Source of the DNA: Acheta domesticus
Taxonomy: Eukaryota; Arthropoda; Insecta; Orthoptera; Gryllidae
Assembly: GCA_031308135.1 (NCBI GenBank)
Contig: JAHLJT010009436.1
Span: 145,335,216 to 145,399,215, forward strand
Length of the DNA stretch: 64,000 nucleotides
Reading direction: 5' to 3'
The position numbers and the translations under genes are program-made. Numbering within the stretch: the first letter of the stretch is position 1; each line of letters opens with the position of its first letter. The notes under the pieces are model-generated. The model was not told where the DNA came from and did no database searches. It saw nothing but the letters and a program-made list of their open reading frames with translations. This document shows, in pieces, positions 35,960 through 48,829 of this stretch.

Positions 35960-38490
35960 TCGAATGGGGCCGTCTCCAGGCAACGGCTGGTGGCTCGAAA
36001 AATTTCTAATTAGGAAAGCTGGAATGTATTCTAACTGCTAACTTCCAACGGACCTTCTTCTGCTATAATTAATTTCAATAACTGTACTTTCACACCTTAG
36101 TCAGATTTAATTCGTTCGGTATTCCGCGAGGAAGAAACGAACCAATTTTATCACTCTTAGATGAAATAAATGGGTGGGCAAGAAATTGTGCTGTAATGAT
36201 ATACTTTATCGTGTAAATAAGCGTTAAGGAAATCATAACAAAAACAAGTTTGAGAGATATAACAGGAAATTATTTTGGCGTTTTGCCAGTAAGCAAGATT
36301 GTAAGTACGGTAGTACTACTCTTAGTTAATACCTGAGAAAACTGCCTCGTAATTTATTTTGATTAATTGCTCAAAACTCACGAACTGTGAAGACAGACTG
36401 AAGAAACTAATAGGTATAGATGAAATGGCAGAATACATAACTGCAAAAATATTTGTATTATAATTCAGTAATTATCCTTGCTCAATAATTATGCTGTTAA
36501 AGAATAAATGTGAAATAGGTTACGTTAATTGGTGCCATAAAGATAAATCTTACTGGAAGAAATTTCGAAATCTCACTGCGTTGCTTGATGTAAATAAACT
36601 ATGAACACGTACTGCATTAAATTGAATACAAATTTTAAGGGAGCAATACAAGAATTGGTTCATCCCAAGGACATTGCGACGACGCATTACAGAGTAAGCA
36701 CAGGTTTCGTGAGGCAGTTGAAATGCATGAAATGAGCTATGTTATAGTAAGTTATCCAAAGAAGCAAAGTAACAAAAAACTAGGCCTTAAATAGAATTGC
36801 TCCACCCTTGAACACTATCTGCCCCAGAAATGCTTTCTGACAAAGTTAATGTTCCTCTCCAACTCATATAAATCATACCCTGATTACAGTAATCAACGAC
36901 CGAAGCCATTAGAAAATCGCGTGACTAAATTTACTGCAAACAGCATTATTTGTTCATTCCAAGGACACCGCTGACGCAGTCGTTATTGCATTGCCATTAC
37001 TCGAAGGAGGCTGCAGCGGCCGATGCGAACAATGCAGCAGTGACATCCGACGCGTCGTATATTCTCCTGTCGTAAATCTGCGAATGAAGGTGGCTGAGGC
37101 TCGTGCCGTACGTGTTGTCAACGCCCTCTGCACAGAGACGCTCTCGCTGCCTGTGAACCCAACACTTGGCACCACGCGCTTGCACACAGTCTCTGCACAT
37201 CACACTCGGTAAAAATCTGGACATTCCTTTTCAAAGAATGGGTATACGAAATATTATAACAGGACGTGAAGTTATGCCGTTGTCTAAGTTTTACAACACG
37301 TATCTCAGAATTTGACCATTTTGAGATTGCAATGTCACCCAAAAAATTATCTAATTCTAACAATATCCGAGAAATAAATTGGAAATTTGTTAAAATAATG
37401 GATGTTGCTCACATTTTTATTAGCTTGTCATGGAAACGTAAGAATTTTTTTCTCTCTCCTGAAAAATCGCAATTTTTAAGATACGTTTTGTTAAATTTCA
37501 GCCATCGGTATGTATATATTTCTAATAAATAAAATATATGATTATGTTTGTGTTCCAATAACTTTTAAACTACTGGAGCGTTTACTCTTAAATCTGGCAC
37601 GAACACTTTCGAGTAGCCGAGAAAAAACAAAAGGGGATACGCGATACCAAAATGTTACCTTAAATTCGGTTACACCATAAAACGATAATAAAGATGATGA
37701 AACTCGCCGCGCATCCGTGCGACGCTAGTGCCAGGCGCCGCGGGAAGGATTGTGCGCGATGGATGAGGCTGTTTAAAAGATGATTGTGATAAATAAATAC
37801 GCGGTTACGCCGAGTAATCAGCTAGGAATTTATAAAACTTCATCTGCGTAGATCGCACCGTTATGCAACTGAAATATTTTAATTTTTGATGAATTCCTGT
37901 ACACTGGCAAGTTTAATAGAATGCGCTTAACGTTGGGTGACCAAGAACTGAATCTTCATTTAGATATTTTTTTAAAATGATATTTTCCTTACCTGTGTAT
38001 TTTTTTCTCTTAAGTATGCAAATAGAAGCATTTTGTACCGTTTTATTTCCAAGCCAGTAGTTGCTATCAGTAAAATCACAATCCCTGCACTGGGGAATTT
38101 TCGTCTTGTTTCCTGATTTATTCGTACTTTAACTTCAAAAATAGTATTTTATTGTGGCGTCTCTGCGCACGTTCTCGCTACGAATTCTATCCACATTTTG
38201 CTGCTCTTATTATTGGCCTCATTCCGGGATTCATATCGGCAAGTGTTGATAAATGTCATCGAAGATCGAGTGGATCTCTGCCTGTGTCCTCGATAAGTTA
38301 ATTGAAGAGAACGCAACGTCACTCTTCCTCCCATGTGTTTCTCTTGACTCACAGCATCGCATTCCTTTCAAATCAATAGCACACAATTCCTTCACACCAT
38401 TGAAGTAGAAAGTATTGCTGTGAGGGAGGGAAGGGGAAGGAGGCGTTTTCGGTAGCTAATGAAGAAACGAAAGTAGAGGAAAGTCCCACG
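35960..38490. other. AT-rich DNA, nothing assigned
   Basis: A GC-neutral patch at 36950-37220 carries frames of 73-81 codons on both strands, none recognised. The rest is AT-rich. Confidence 0.4.
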
Positions 38491-38499
38491 AGAGCGACC

Positions 38500-38720
38500 T
38501 GCCGTCTGTCGGGATGCGCCGTGGGAAGGCGGAGGCGACCGGGAAAAGGCAGGCGGGTCGCGGGGCTGCAGGCCGTCACGATCCGTCGATCTCGGATGCG
38601 GTGCAGCGGGGGCGAAGCCGGCGACCTCCTTCGAAGCTCCTCGCCGTCCCTGGCACTGCCCCGCGGAGGAGATTGCATCTGCTCGGTAATTCGCTGCGTC
38701 ACAGCCCCAACCGTGGATAG
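38500..38720. other. GC/CpG-rich island
   Basis: A CpG-rich patch. Overlapping frames on both strands (109-114 codons) have no known domain. Confidence 0.5.
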
Positions 38721-38724
38721 GGCA

Positions 38725-40405
38725 AATGTTTTGCGTTTAAATTATGCATTGGGGGAGCGGGGGATAAAAAGGGTAAAAGCTTTTTGCTGGATTAGTTCGG
38801 TACAAATTCACAAATATGATGCACACGAATACGCGAAAAGCGGTGCAATACGTCAAGACTACTAACAATTACCGAGTAACAATGAGCATGACAACAATGG
38901 TCATAGGAGTGCAAACATTTTCATTTCCTACATAAATGAGTAGTATGCCGATAGGAAGAAAGTTTTTGTAGTTTCTTTTTTTTTAAATTTAGGCCGCTTT
39001 TCAACATTTTGGTCATATATGGACCACTGTGATATTTAGACTGTAGAGGGAACTTAACTATATTCTTTTATTACTCTTCAGAAACGGTTACTTTGAGAAG
39101 TGAGTGACCAAAAAAAAAAAAATCTTGTTTGCACCTTCACCGAAAGTGAATTCTTTGGACACGGTATTTTGCCAATGTCGTCCAAATCCTTCACATTTCG
39201 GCCATAATAAAGAAAATACTATTGTGGGACCGACCTAGGTCATTGAGGTCTCTAAAGCGGGAGCATCGAAGTAGAGGGATTGGAAGCTAAAGTAAATCGG
39301 CATATATAGTTGTAGAGATAGGAATGAGGAAGGGAAATAAACCCACAATCCGTTTTTCAGATAAAGCTCCGGTGACTTCGTGGAATTGATCTGAGGACAC
39401 CAAGAAACGGTCACTCTTTTCAAATTTTACGGTAATCAGACTGTACTACTTTTCAAACTTTCGTCCAGGGAAAGCCTACGTAGGCTTATATTTTATTTCA
39501 GTCCCAATATCCGTTTCCGCAATTAGAACGTGATAAAATTCGATGTTCAGAATGTCTGTTGTAGATGATATAATCCCATGTACAACTGAGGAATTTAATT
39601 TTCATACAATTTTATTTGTACATTTTCACGGCGACCATGAACAAAGTTGACGCTTCAATAAAACGCGCATGATACCAAGCAAAGATATCGTCGTCCAAAA
39701 ACTAGAGATTTATGTGAATCTGAGAGCATTGGCTAAATTTTAAGATTCATTGTAAGAGATGCACATTGAAATCGAAATAGGATATAATCTAATGGATAGA
39801 ATTATTCAAATCCAGGCAGGGCTTTGAGCCAGTAATATAGATAAACCCTCTTTCCATAATTAATCAAGCCATCGTTCGAAGATGAATGTACCATCTTCAC
39901 TTTGAACAATGTTTTCGCAATAAAGTAAAAGCATCAATGTTTTGGCCGCAGCACCCAGTTCCTTTCTGCTTGTACTTTACTGGCCGCTCTCTCCCCCTGC
40001 AGTTTTGGAGGTGAGGGCGAACATCAGTTCGTCGGGCAGGAGAAACCTGAGTACATTTACTAAACAAACTTTGCAGCCTGATCCGCACCTCGGTAAACAC
40101 GATTTCCCGAATTCCCTAACGCGACTTACGTTTATAGGACGCCGGAATAGCCACGCGTTTCCATGGCGACGGCCGCGTTCCGCCCAGTCATCTTCGTTTG
40201 TTTTCCGCGTTGTTCCTTGAGCGCGGGACAACAGGGAAGTCGAGGGGATCGTTGCATTAAAGACTCCCACCCCATCCCACCCTCGCGGGAACACGAGCAG
40301 CTAGTGGAAACGAGGCAGCACACAAGGACGAATTTGAAACAGTTTTCGAAAAAAAAATCTTGCACCAATGACCAAATACTACTTCAAAACTTGAGGTTGG
40401 GGTAA
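38725..40405. other. AT-rich DNA, nothing assigned
   Basis: A poly(A) run lies at 39110. Between 39897 and 40405 there are frames of up to 105 codons on both strands, none recognised. Confidence 0.4.
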
Positions 40406-40410
40406 TACAT

Positions 40411-40962
40411 GCCACATCCGGCTCAGCAAGCTTTCCGTTCTTCGTAAATGTTAATATCTTAATTTGGTGAAAGAGTGGATTATCTTGTTACTGCCTCACA
40501 CCCTTCATAAATATGAAGACATAGACATGTCTCAGAATAAATGTTTTGAACGCCTAGGGCATGTTGAGGGATCAGAAATGATCAGTTTTTGCCAATGAAC
40601 GTATAGTCAAAAATAGCATATTATGGAGTTATAGTCAATGTACACGTGATATTTGCCCCTGATTGTTAGGCAACAACGTAGGCATTGATGTTCGGCAGGT
40701 ACATGAAATCTCCTTGACTGCGTCTGCCGAACATCTCTGACCAAAAGGAGATACCTAAAATCAGTGCTAAAAGTGACGTGTGTACCTCCTGTGCATGACA
40801 TTTTCCACTACATGTTCATTGGTAAAAATCATTTATTTTCGACTCAAGTGTGTAACGTTTATTCTGAGTCATTCTGTGCAGTAACACGATAATCCACTCT
40901 TTCACCAAAATAGAGATATTAACATTTACGAATAGCAGTGGGCTTGCTGTGACTGGTATGGC
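40411..40962. mobile_element. Foldback / long-TIR element, ~550 bp
   Basis: The left arm (about 40411-40497) and right arm (about 40878-40962) are inverted copies. Both contain TTCGTAAATGTTAATATCT, a shared GGTGAAAGAGTGGATTATC and GTTACTGC in the same order, and the similarity extends outward through CAGCAAGC to GCC at the left end and GGC at the right. The middle (about 380 bp) holds no open frame of note but contains a second, nested palindrome. No clear target duplication was seen, so the superfamily is not assigned. It is a non-autonomous DNA element by structure. Confidence 0.8.
40687..40735. repeat. Nested 12 bp-arm hairpin
   Basis: GATGTTCGGCAG (40687-40698) and CTGCCGAACATC (40724-40735) are a perfect inverted pair in the centre of the foldback element. 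A second pair, TCTCCTT and AAGGAGA, overlaps it and could form an alternative fold. Confidence 0.8.
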
Positions 40963-40969
40963 TTACTTG

Positions 40970-43900
40970 ATCAAGCCTTTCAATTGCACTACAATCTTCT
41001 GCGATATATTATTTTGAAACCTTCAGTGCAAGTTCAACTCATATGCAATAATTTAGTCTAGAGTCTGTAATTTTGAGATGATCCTCCAGTCACAGTAAAA
41101 TGAAAATCCTCCTTTCTTTGTCATAAGAAAGTAGCTCGTGTAAAAATTATTCGCTTACAACTGAACTATACTAATTAAGAAAGACATTTCCGTATACTCA
41201 ATTGCGTCCTCACCCACACCCGTCACAATAATTTTGGGGAATTTTTTTAAGTGTTTTGCTTTACTGGTAGCCAATAAATGAAGTTGCTAATTCTAACTAA
41301 TTCAGTGAGCTGTTGAGATCTGAAAAAGATTGAAAGTATTCCTATCAAGAATAGTAAGTGACAAAATTAATTTTATACTAAATGCTTGTATTGAATAGCG
41401 AACAAGTTGGATGTTATCGGATGCACTCTCCTTATGAAAATATACTGGGGACTTTTGTTGTTATATTTTGAAAACTTTTAGGAATAACATTTCAGAATAT
41501 TGATCTTCCGTTCGAAAGAAACTTGAATACATATGTTAACGTTTGTCATGTATTTAAATTGCACTACGTTATTCGCATGTTACATGCACTGAATACATAT
41601 TATTAAAAGCTATTAATTTCTGGATATCGTCACAATGGATATTGTTTCATGGCTTCCTCCTAAGATGTGACCTTACAAAGTAAAGGACGGGGCTGGAAGG
41701 ACAGAACGGTTGCGAGTACGTGAGCGTTCAAAAGGGGCGTTTGGTATTACGATATGATAAGCGAAGGGATTATCTTCGGCGCATGAAGAAATTGCGATAA
41801 TGCTATCTCGTAACTTTACTTGTGTGAACTTGTGAGAAACTTATTCATGCGCATTGGTTGTTTATTATTACAGAATGTGGAGAATAATTGAATTGGTTAT
41901 TTGTAAAACCCCGCAAAGCAGGAATTGTAAAGTTGTGGGAAAACAAGAAAAACTTAATAATGAAGTACATAAAGAATTTTTTTTATTTCTGACGCATAAA
42001 TCTTGACTGAGAATGCTATGAAGACTTGTAATTCAACTTGTAGCAATAATACAATAGTCGCTGCACTTATTTAAAAGTTTATGACTTACGGGATTTCAAA
42101 AACTAATCAGGAATTTACCTAAACATGTAAGTAAATACACGTTGCAGGTTCAGTTTGTAATTTAACACATTTATTAGAGTATTATGTGAAAAGACGATGT
42201 GAATCTACATTAGTATTCACATGACAGACATAATTGCTTTAACTATGTGTTTCTCTGAGAGTACATAGAAATATGTTCGTATTGAACATCCCTGTTAGTG
42301 AATCTGTCAGTGATATCCAGAGTTTTAAAACCAAACCAAACCTTTGCAGGTCCTCACAGCCATTCTATTCTTCTGATTTACGAGATTCCTCTATTCTGCT
42401 GAGACGATGCCTCTATTCTGCTGAGTCTGTTTTCTCACAAAAAGCGAAAATGCAAAAGAGAGTTACTTACGGGGTTTTAAAAATAACCGATTCAATTACT
42501 ATTAGCGATTATTATTAATTAGGTTAATGAACCACTTGATTTTCAAATACGCTCACATTTTGTGTGCATTTCCTCAATTCTTTGTTACAATTGAAAAAAA
42601 ATGAACAAATATATTTAAGTTTTTCCTAGGAAAAATAACATTCCAGTCAATAAACATAAAGTTCTGTCCTGCTATTCCGTAGCTCTATAATTTCATCTGC
42701 GTCAACGACATGACTTAAGAAATATCGGTCACTGAGTGTATAGTTTGGGTAAATCAACAAAGAGAATTAATCTTTTTAGAATTTACCCATTCCTTGTGTT
42801 ATTAATTTCCCTAATTATTTCACACTATTTCATTAATTTCAATTTATTAATTCGTACATCTTTATTCTTAATGCTTATTCGTAACAATTCGCCGTTGATC
42901 TGACTTACAGTTTGGCCAACCCAAATTCTGACAGCCATTTAGAATCTTCCCTAGATCGCGTTTATTAGGCTCTTGGCCCTTGACTTGAGCAACAAGACAA
43001 GGCGTTCAATCCGAACGAGGGGGAAGTCTTCGGCATATCAAAAAGTATCTAATTAGCTAGAACTTGCGCAACGTTTTCAACTTACAATGAGTCCACGATT
43101 TAGAAAATATCACTTGCAATATTTTCTTGTGTACGTTCATTGGTAATCATCAGTGTCAAAAGGTCTGTCGCGTAGAAATTGTATAACTCAAAACATTTCA
43201 TTCCTTTTCTTTAGCAGCCGTATTTTGGCGTTATTCAAACTCGATGAGCACATGGCAGATCAGCAGTCCCACAGCACTCCAATGAATCGTGATGGCTGAT
43301 GGATCTTGACTGAGGAATGAATATATTTATTTTTGAATAGATCTTAATTGACAGGAGAGTCAATTCAGAGAATCCAGTGAAATGGGTTGAAGTCTGGCGA
43401 TTACTAATCCTCTGTATAAGGCTGCAGTGGGTGTGAGTATTTGTTTGGATGTATTTTGTTTTCAGAAGCGAAGATGACATATTTGGGGAGACGGTGATAT
43501 AAACATTTTTAGAGCCGTAGAGAGTCAAACGCGCAAATAAAATGTTTATTTATGAAGCGCACTGTATGGAATTTTCGTTCTAAAGGACCAAGAATTCCAA
43601 TATCGTTGAGGTTAAGAATTTTCACTGTATTAACACAAACGACCATCATTTTTTCCCACTGTGACTCAACCAGACTGGTGAGGTTTGTAAGCGACACGAC
43701 GCTCCAGAGAGACTTCACCGGCTTTGTAGTCGTGGATAAAACGTAGCAGAAAACCCTGAGGCATCCAACGTTTGTCGTTTTCTTGTTCATCGGGAAGCTT
43801 TTTTATTGGGGTCCTTCCCGCCTTCCCTTAAGCCTTTGTCAAACGCCCGAGGGTAGAACAGACATTAGAGTGATTAATTAAGATCGATTCAGCCGCTGAT

Positions 43901-44100
43901 TTAATTGCGGAGGCTCTCCGTTCCTCGTCAGCCCGTCGGCCTCGCTTGGGGCTCCGGCGGAGGGCTTTCTGTTCTGGGGAAGAGCTCTCCCTTCGCGCTG
44001 ACAGCCCCGACATGCCGCCCCTTCCGCTAACATTGGACCGCGCCATTGCCAACTCCGCTGCTGCAGCTACCCCTCATTACTGCCTTCTACATTTCTGCTA
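40970..44100. other. AT-rich DNA, nothing assigned
   Basis: The one small repeat I saw is CCTCTATTCTGCTGAG twice (42388-42403 and 42410-42425). Frames of about 90 codons at 43235-43790 on the minus strand have no recognised domain. Confidence 0.4.
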
Positions 44101-44269
44101 CATATCGCTATAGTACAATCGTTGTGAAAATCGCCGACTCACCGTTACTATCTTCACCTCTATAAGTGAAATCAGTAGAAGTATCCGCACAAGTACTCCC
44201 TCTTGATCGTCCTATAATCGTAACCGTATGAGAATCCGCAACAGTAGTCCTCCTTCTCCATAATCACCA

Positions 44270-44530
44270 CAACTTCTATCACCTTCACCTGCATCATGGT
44301 AACTATTGCCACCACAATTACTGCTGCCATCACTACGGTTATTGGCACCTAAGTGCCATTAAATCAAGCCACCATCACTACATTCACCTTCAGCATAACC
44401 ATCTTCACCTTCACCATCACCACTAATTCTTCTACCGTCACCATCATCACCACCACCATTACAATCACCGCCATTACCAACACCCAACACCACCTCCTTC
44501 GTCTTCGCTGTCGCCTTCGTCACCTCTGCC
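44270..44530. repeat. CAC/ATC trinucleotide-rich tract
   Basis: ACCATCACC, CACCATTACAATC and similar triplets dominate, with little G on the plus strand. Threonine/isoleucine-rich and glycine/aspartate-rich frames across it are repeat translations. Confidence 0.65.
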
Positions 44531-44539
44531 ACACTTGCA

Positions 44540-44760
44540 CCCTTCCACGAAGGGCTTTGCGGCCGCGCCTTTCGGTCTGCGTGCGTGAGGGTAGAGGGGC
44601 GAGGGCGAGGGTGGGGCGGCTGCTGTGCCTGAGGGTCCTCTGTGGAGGTGTCGGATGACTGAAGGAGGAAATGTATCCGTCGAGTAGCAATGGGACCGCA
44701 GCCCCTTCGTATTGACGGGTCCTCTTCCTTCTTCCCCGAGCACAACCCTAAATGGGCTTA
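44540..44760. other. GC-rich segment
   Basis: GC-rich sequence directly following the trinucleotide tract. Overlapping frames on both strands, none recognised. Confidence 0.4.
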
Positions 44761-44769
44761 GCACTCCGC

Positions 44770-45930
44770 TCCCTGACATTCGAGTTTTCCTCCTCCTCGT
44801 GGCGGCTATGAGCCCAGGCTCTTTGTTGCTGAAGAGAGGCCTTACAGCAACATTATCGTGAAATGTCTGCGCATTTTGGTGATTTTAAGTATGATAATCA
44901 ATTATTTTCAAGATGACAAAGAACAAACCTCAAAAGGTGGATGTTGAAGTTCAATGACTTTTTTCATTATCCCCTTTGAGAATATTTTATGCTGGAAAAC
45001 TTGTCCAACTTTTGGTGTTTGGGTGGCGTATTATTAAATGATAAAGTGAGAACCAATTGACATTCTAATTGTAACGTTATGTGCATTTTAAATACAGGCG
45101 TAGACTATTAACTGGTAAAGGGTGAAAATACTGGATATAACGTGTCACAGAAATACATTCATTTCAGCGAAGACTTGTATCTGATGATAAACGACGTTTG
45201 TGTATTGGATTTTGAGGAATTCAAAACTTTATATTAGAACGAGTACGAACGTCAGACAATAAATTACGAAAGTTTGCAAATAAAAAATCTAACTTTTCCA
45301 TTTGTCTGCAAATGGTTTCCCCCGCCACATATACTGACGTTCCCAGTTTGCAAACGCATTAAAGTGAAAATTTCCATTCCCATTTCCCGAAGAAAACGAA
45401 AAAGGAAATAACACGTTATTTTCTTTCGAAAGATTCTCGATTTCTGCTTAGAAGTTGCAAAATTGTTTGTCGCTGTGCGTAAAACCATTTCTCAGCCCTG
45501 GCGAATGTTTATGCCGTTCGCTTGAAGTTTCTCCCCCAGCAGGAAGTAAAGTATCGCAAGCGCTCAGTTCGCGGGTTTCCCGCACGGAGAGGGGGTGAGG
45601 GGGACACTAAGGGATTAAAGACAGCTCAAATTCACAATGGGGCGTAGGACACTAGGCGTTCACAGAGTATGAGATGTTTTGACAGATTGTTGCCAGTTCC
45701 GTTACAAGGAGCGACTCATGTGGAGTACTTCAAGAAAACACGCAATGTTAGTGTGTTCTCTGGTTGGTTGTTATTCAGTTTTCATTCGTCTTTCATCATT
45801 TCATGCTTGTCCGGTAAGCCAAATTATAGTGGAACTCCTGATGAACTCTTGCGGTCAACCATTTTTCGGAACTGTTTGAGGTCGCTTTAAACACGATAGA
45901 TTAAACTGTGCTAATTCTCTGATACATTAA
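44770..45930. other. AT-rich DNA, nothing assigned
   Basis: No gene, RNA or mobile element recognised. Confidence 0.45.
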
Positions 45931-45933
45931 AGA

Positions 45934-46180
45934 GGATGGCAGTGATTTATACACGTACAACTACCTCTACGAATTTCAAAAGAATTTCGAGATATTTTTG
46001 ACTCGATATTTTTGATCGATTGCCTTGAACAACCATTTTTTAAAATAAAAATCCTTTCTTTTGACAAAATCAATTTATACAGAACGGGTATTTTCTCAAT
46101 AGTAGACCTCCATAGCATTCGGACGAGTAATGCATTATAATTAATGAGACGGATTTCAACACCATTATGTACTAAATATG
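45934..46180. repeat. Dispersed repeat, copy 1 (partner 48403-48819)
   Basis: Matches 48403-48819 in direct orientation, starting at GGATGGCAGTGATTTATACA and running through a shared CTCGATATTTTTGATCGATT and AGTAGACCTCCATAGCATTC to GATTTCAACACC. This copy is uninterrupted and serves as the empty site for the retroposon in the other copy. No coding frame is evident. Confidence 0.9.
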
Positions 46181-46587
46181 ACTCTAGTAGGATGACTAAG
46201 AGATGAACAAAGGAGCAGAAAATTCCATGTATGTATTTCGACGATATTAAAATTTATTATTTTTACGTTCACCACCTGCCTCGTACTCTGGGTGTCTGGA
46301 TTCGAAATCTTGAGACTTGAGAGGATGACTTGGAAAGCCCAGAAGTGCGTACACAGAGTGAGGGCGGTGACTACTGCAGGAAGTAAAGATGTCAAGTGCA
46401 CAGTGCGTTGATTTCTATTTGAGTGAACGTGTGCCTAAGGTGCTTCAGTGTTTCGTCAGGGGAAAGAGTAAGGCGGTCAAAGCCTGGTGCATCGGTGACT
46501 GTTGTCTTTCTAACTGTCTGGAGGTCGAGTTATTTCGTCACTGAGATTGATCAGTAATCACTTATCAGAGTATTGGGCTAAGTCAGA

Positions 46588-46720
46588 AGCTCCTTCTTCT
46601 TCTTCTTCTTTCTCCTCTTCCTTTTCTTCTTCCTTTTCCTCTTCTTCTTCCTCCTCTTCTTTTCCTCCTCTTCTTCTTCTTCTCCTTCTACTTGTACCTC
46701 TAACTCATGTACTTCTTATT
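46588..46720. repeat. TTC/CTC pyrimidine microsatellite
   Basis: TTCTTCTTCTTC followed by CTCTTCC variants. The serine-rich plus-strand frame (46547-46807) is a translation of it. Confidence 0.85.
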
Positions 46721-46799
46721 ATTCCTTTCATTCTTCTTCGTCTCCTTCGCCCCATCACAAAAACTTCTTCTTCTCCAGAGGACTTCCGCAGTCTAATCG

Positions 46800-47000
46800 G
46801 CGCCTAGTCGGAGGTTGCGTCTTCGGGCGCGCCGTTGGTGCGCGGAGGCGGCGGATGGGGTCAGGGCGCCCAAGGTGCGGCGCGCGCGGGGGCTTCGCCA
46901 GTAACTGGAGTCGGGCCGAAGACCCTCAAGCTCCGCTACCCCGCTTCCCCTTCTCAGTCCCTCCCCGTCTTTCCCCTTCCCCTCCTCCTTCCACCAGCCG
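46800..47000. other. GC-rich island
   Basis: A CpG-rich patch directly after the pyrimidine tract. Frames on both strands, none recognised. Confidence 0.5.
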
Positions 47001-47251
47001 TCCTCGTGTGGCGCACACCACGTTGCAGCAGCGATGTGGCTCATTAGGCTGCTGCAGACGTCGGTTTTGCTTCTGCGTTTAGTACATAGCACGCAAAGGG
47101 AATGCCGATCGAGTAAAGGTGTCATACTGAAAATGTTTCTGGTGTACTTATGAACTCAGACTTTGTAGTGTTCGAGGGAAGCGTGGCTCAACTAGAATTC
47201 ATAGGATTTAAGATTAAATCCGTAATTTTTGTCTCATTGTATATTCAGTGA

Positions 47252-47486
47252 GATTGATTAGTGTATTAATGTTTCCGGACGCGTCAACCACTATGGCTAT
47301 TAGTCCCATTAGTGTGCAGTGATTCCTTCTCTGCTGGATGGTAAGATCCCGCATCAAACTACACGTCGTCTTGCGGGCTATTTCCCCATCCAACCATCTT
47401 CCCCAGCGGGACAGTCCCCAGCCATGGCAATTCTAAGCTCTCGATTAGTCTCCCGAAATGTGTTGTAGTGCAGTGCATGTAAGTGT

Positions 47487-47537
<51 letters not shown>

Positions 47538-47690
47538 GGGGAAATGTAGGAAGAGGAAGAAGAGACCGCGCACAGGCCATGGCTCTTTTGTAGGGTACTT
47601 TTCTGGTATTCATCTGGTATTGACCGAAGAAATCACGGAAAATTACCATCGGAGCAGCCAGCCTCCAGAATTCTTCTCCAGACAGTGGTT
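47252..47690 (-). mobile_element. tRNA-derived SINE, copy 2 (head missing)
   Basis: Homologous to 24718-25260 and 52595-53101 from the GATTGAT tail through the CCGGACGCGTCAA, TTAGTCCCATTAGTG and CATGTAAGTGT motifs up to the ATCACGGAAAATTACCATC region. The tRNA-like head with A and B boxes cannot be found beyond 47690, so it is 5'-truncated or the head has decayed. A long (GT)n tract replaces a short GTAAGTG-type segment present in the other copies. Confidence 0.8.
47488..47535. repeat. (GT)n microsatellite, about 24 units
   Basis: A pure TG/GT run of 48 bases inside SINE copy 2. Confidence 0.97.
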
Positions 47691-47699
47691 CAAAAAATA

Positions 47700-48185
47700 A
47701 TTCAGTTAGCCGCCAAAACTAATATCAATTCGTTTTAAATTTCGTCGTGGCATAAAATTCAATGAATAAAATTAGCTTCTGACTGATTACTTTTGCATGA
47801 ATATATGCACCTTCTACCAAAACAAAGCAAAAAGCAAAAGATTGTTTATGGGGGGTGTCGATTTCAAGTTAGCACGAGTATCATATTTTGCAATGATATT
47901 AATGATTGATTTCTGAACCTTTCATTTTCCTTTCATTTCACATGGTCACACCTCACATTTTAATTTTTATGGCTAAAACAATTTTTGTCATTAATTTGTT
48001 CTCAAAGAAATATTATCATAAGCTTATGTAAACCAGAGATAACCAAAAAATAAGTTCAAGATTTATAGTTCATAACTTCGATAAATGTTTGTGGGTTTCG
48101 CCATAAATATCCCGCAGTCCATAATATTACGAAGTGTTTCCTGCTCCGTTATCGAGCATCGTTCGACGAGAGATAGTACACGGGA
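47700..48185. other. AT-rich DNA, nothing assigned
   Basis: No feature recognised. Confidence 0.45.
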
Positions 48186-48189
48186 GGTG

Positions 48190-48402
48190 GAGTGCCCGGT
48201 TGCCGTCTATCGCTGCGCTGACCTCTGGCGTTATCTGGCCGCGGGAGGGAAGCCGCGCGCCGATAGAGCGCCGGCCGGCTGGGCGGTAGGTGCGAGCGGA
48301 GGCATCCCATTGACACCGGCGCGGCGGCCCTTGCGCAAACACGCGGCGCGGCGGCAAAAAGTCTCTCCCCCGGCGAGGCCACTCGCGCTGCGCCGTCGCG
48401 TG
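48190..48402. other. GC/CpG-rich island
   Basis: A CpG-rich patch that abuts the dispersed repeat at 48403. Frames of 72-137 codons on both strands, none recognised. Confidence 0.5.
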
Positions 48403-48819
48403 GGGATGGCGGTGATTTGTACACGTACAACCACCTCTACGAATTTCAAAAGAATTTCCAGACTTTTTTTTAAATGTATTTATTCTTGCTTGGTCTGAGG
48501 CCCTCAGCAGCCGTGAACGACTGGTACAGTAGTTGATTTAATTTTATACAATAAGTTTACAAGATATTTTCTTTTATCGTGATTATTTCATTTTCAGATG
48601 CACATTATATTACACGGAAAGGTCCAGACGTTTTGACTCGATATTTTTGATCGATTGCCTTGATCTACCATTTAAAAAAACAAAACAAAAATCCTTTCTT
48701 TTGATTAAATCAAGTAATACAGAATGGGTATTTTCTTAATAGTAGACCTCCATAGCATTCGGTAGAGTAATGTATCATAATTAATGAGATGGATTTCAAC
48801 ACCGTTAAGTACCAAATAT
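48403..48819. repeat. Dispersed repeat, copy 2, interrupted by a retroposon
   Basis: Homologous to 45934-46180 over its whole length once 48464-48622 and one copy of TCCAGAC are removed. The left part is 48403-48463 and the right part 48623-48819. Confidence 0.9.
48464..48622 (-). mobile_element. 159 bp poly(A)-tailed retroposon
   Basis: It is absent from the paralogous sequence at 45934-46180 and flanked by a perfect 7 bp duplication, TCCAGAC (48457-48463 and 48623-48629). On the minus strand it ends in GAATAAATACATTTAAAAAA, an A-rich tail that carries AATAAA. This is the outcome of target-primed reverse transcription. It could be a 5'-truncated LINE end or a processed transcript copy. No reverse transcriptase reading frame remains, and no A or B box was found. 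Confidence 0.85.
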
Positions 48820-48829
48820 AAAAGATTTT

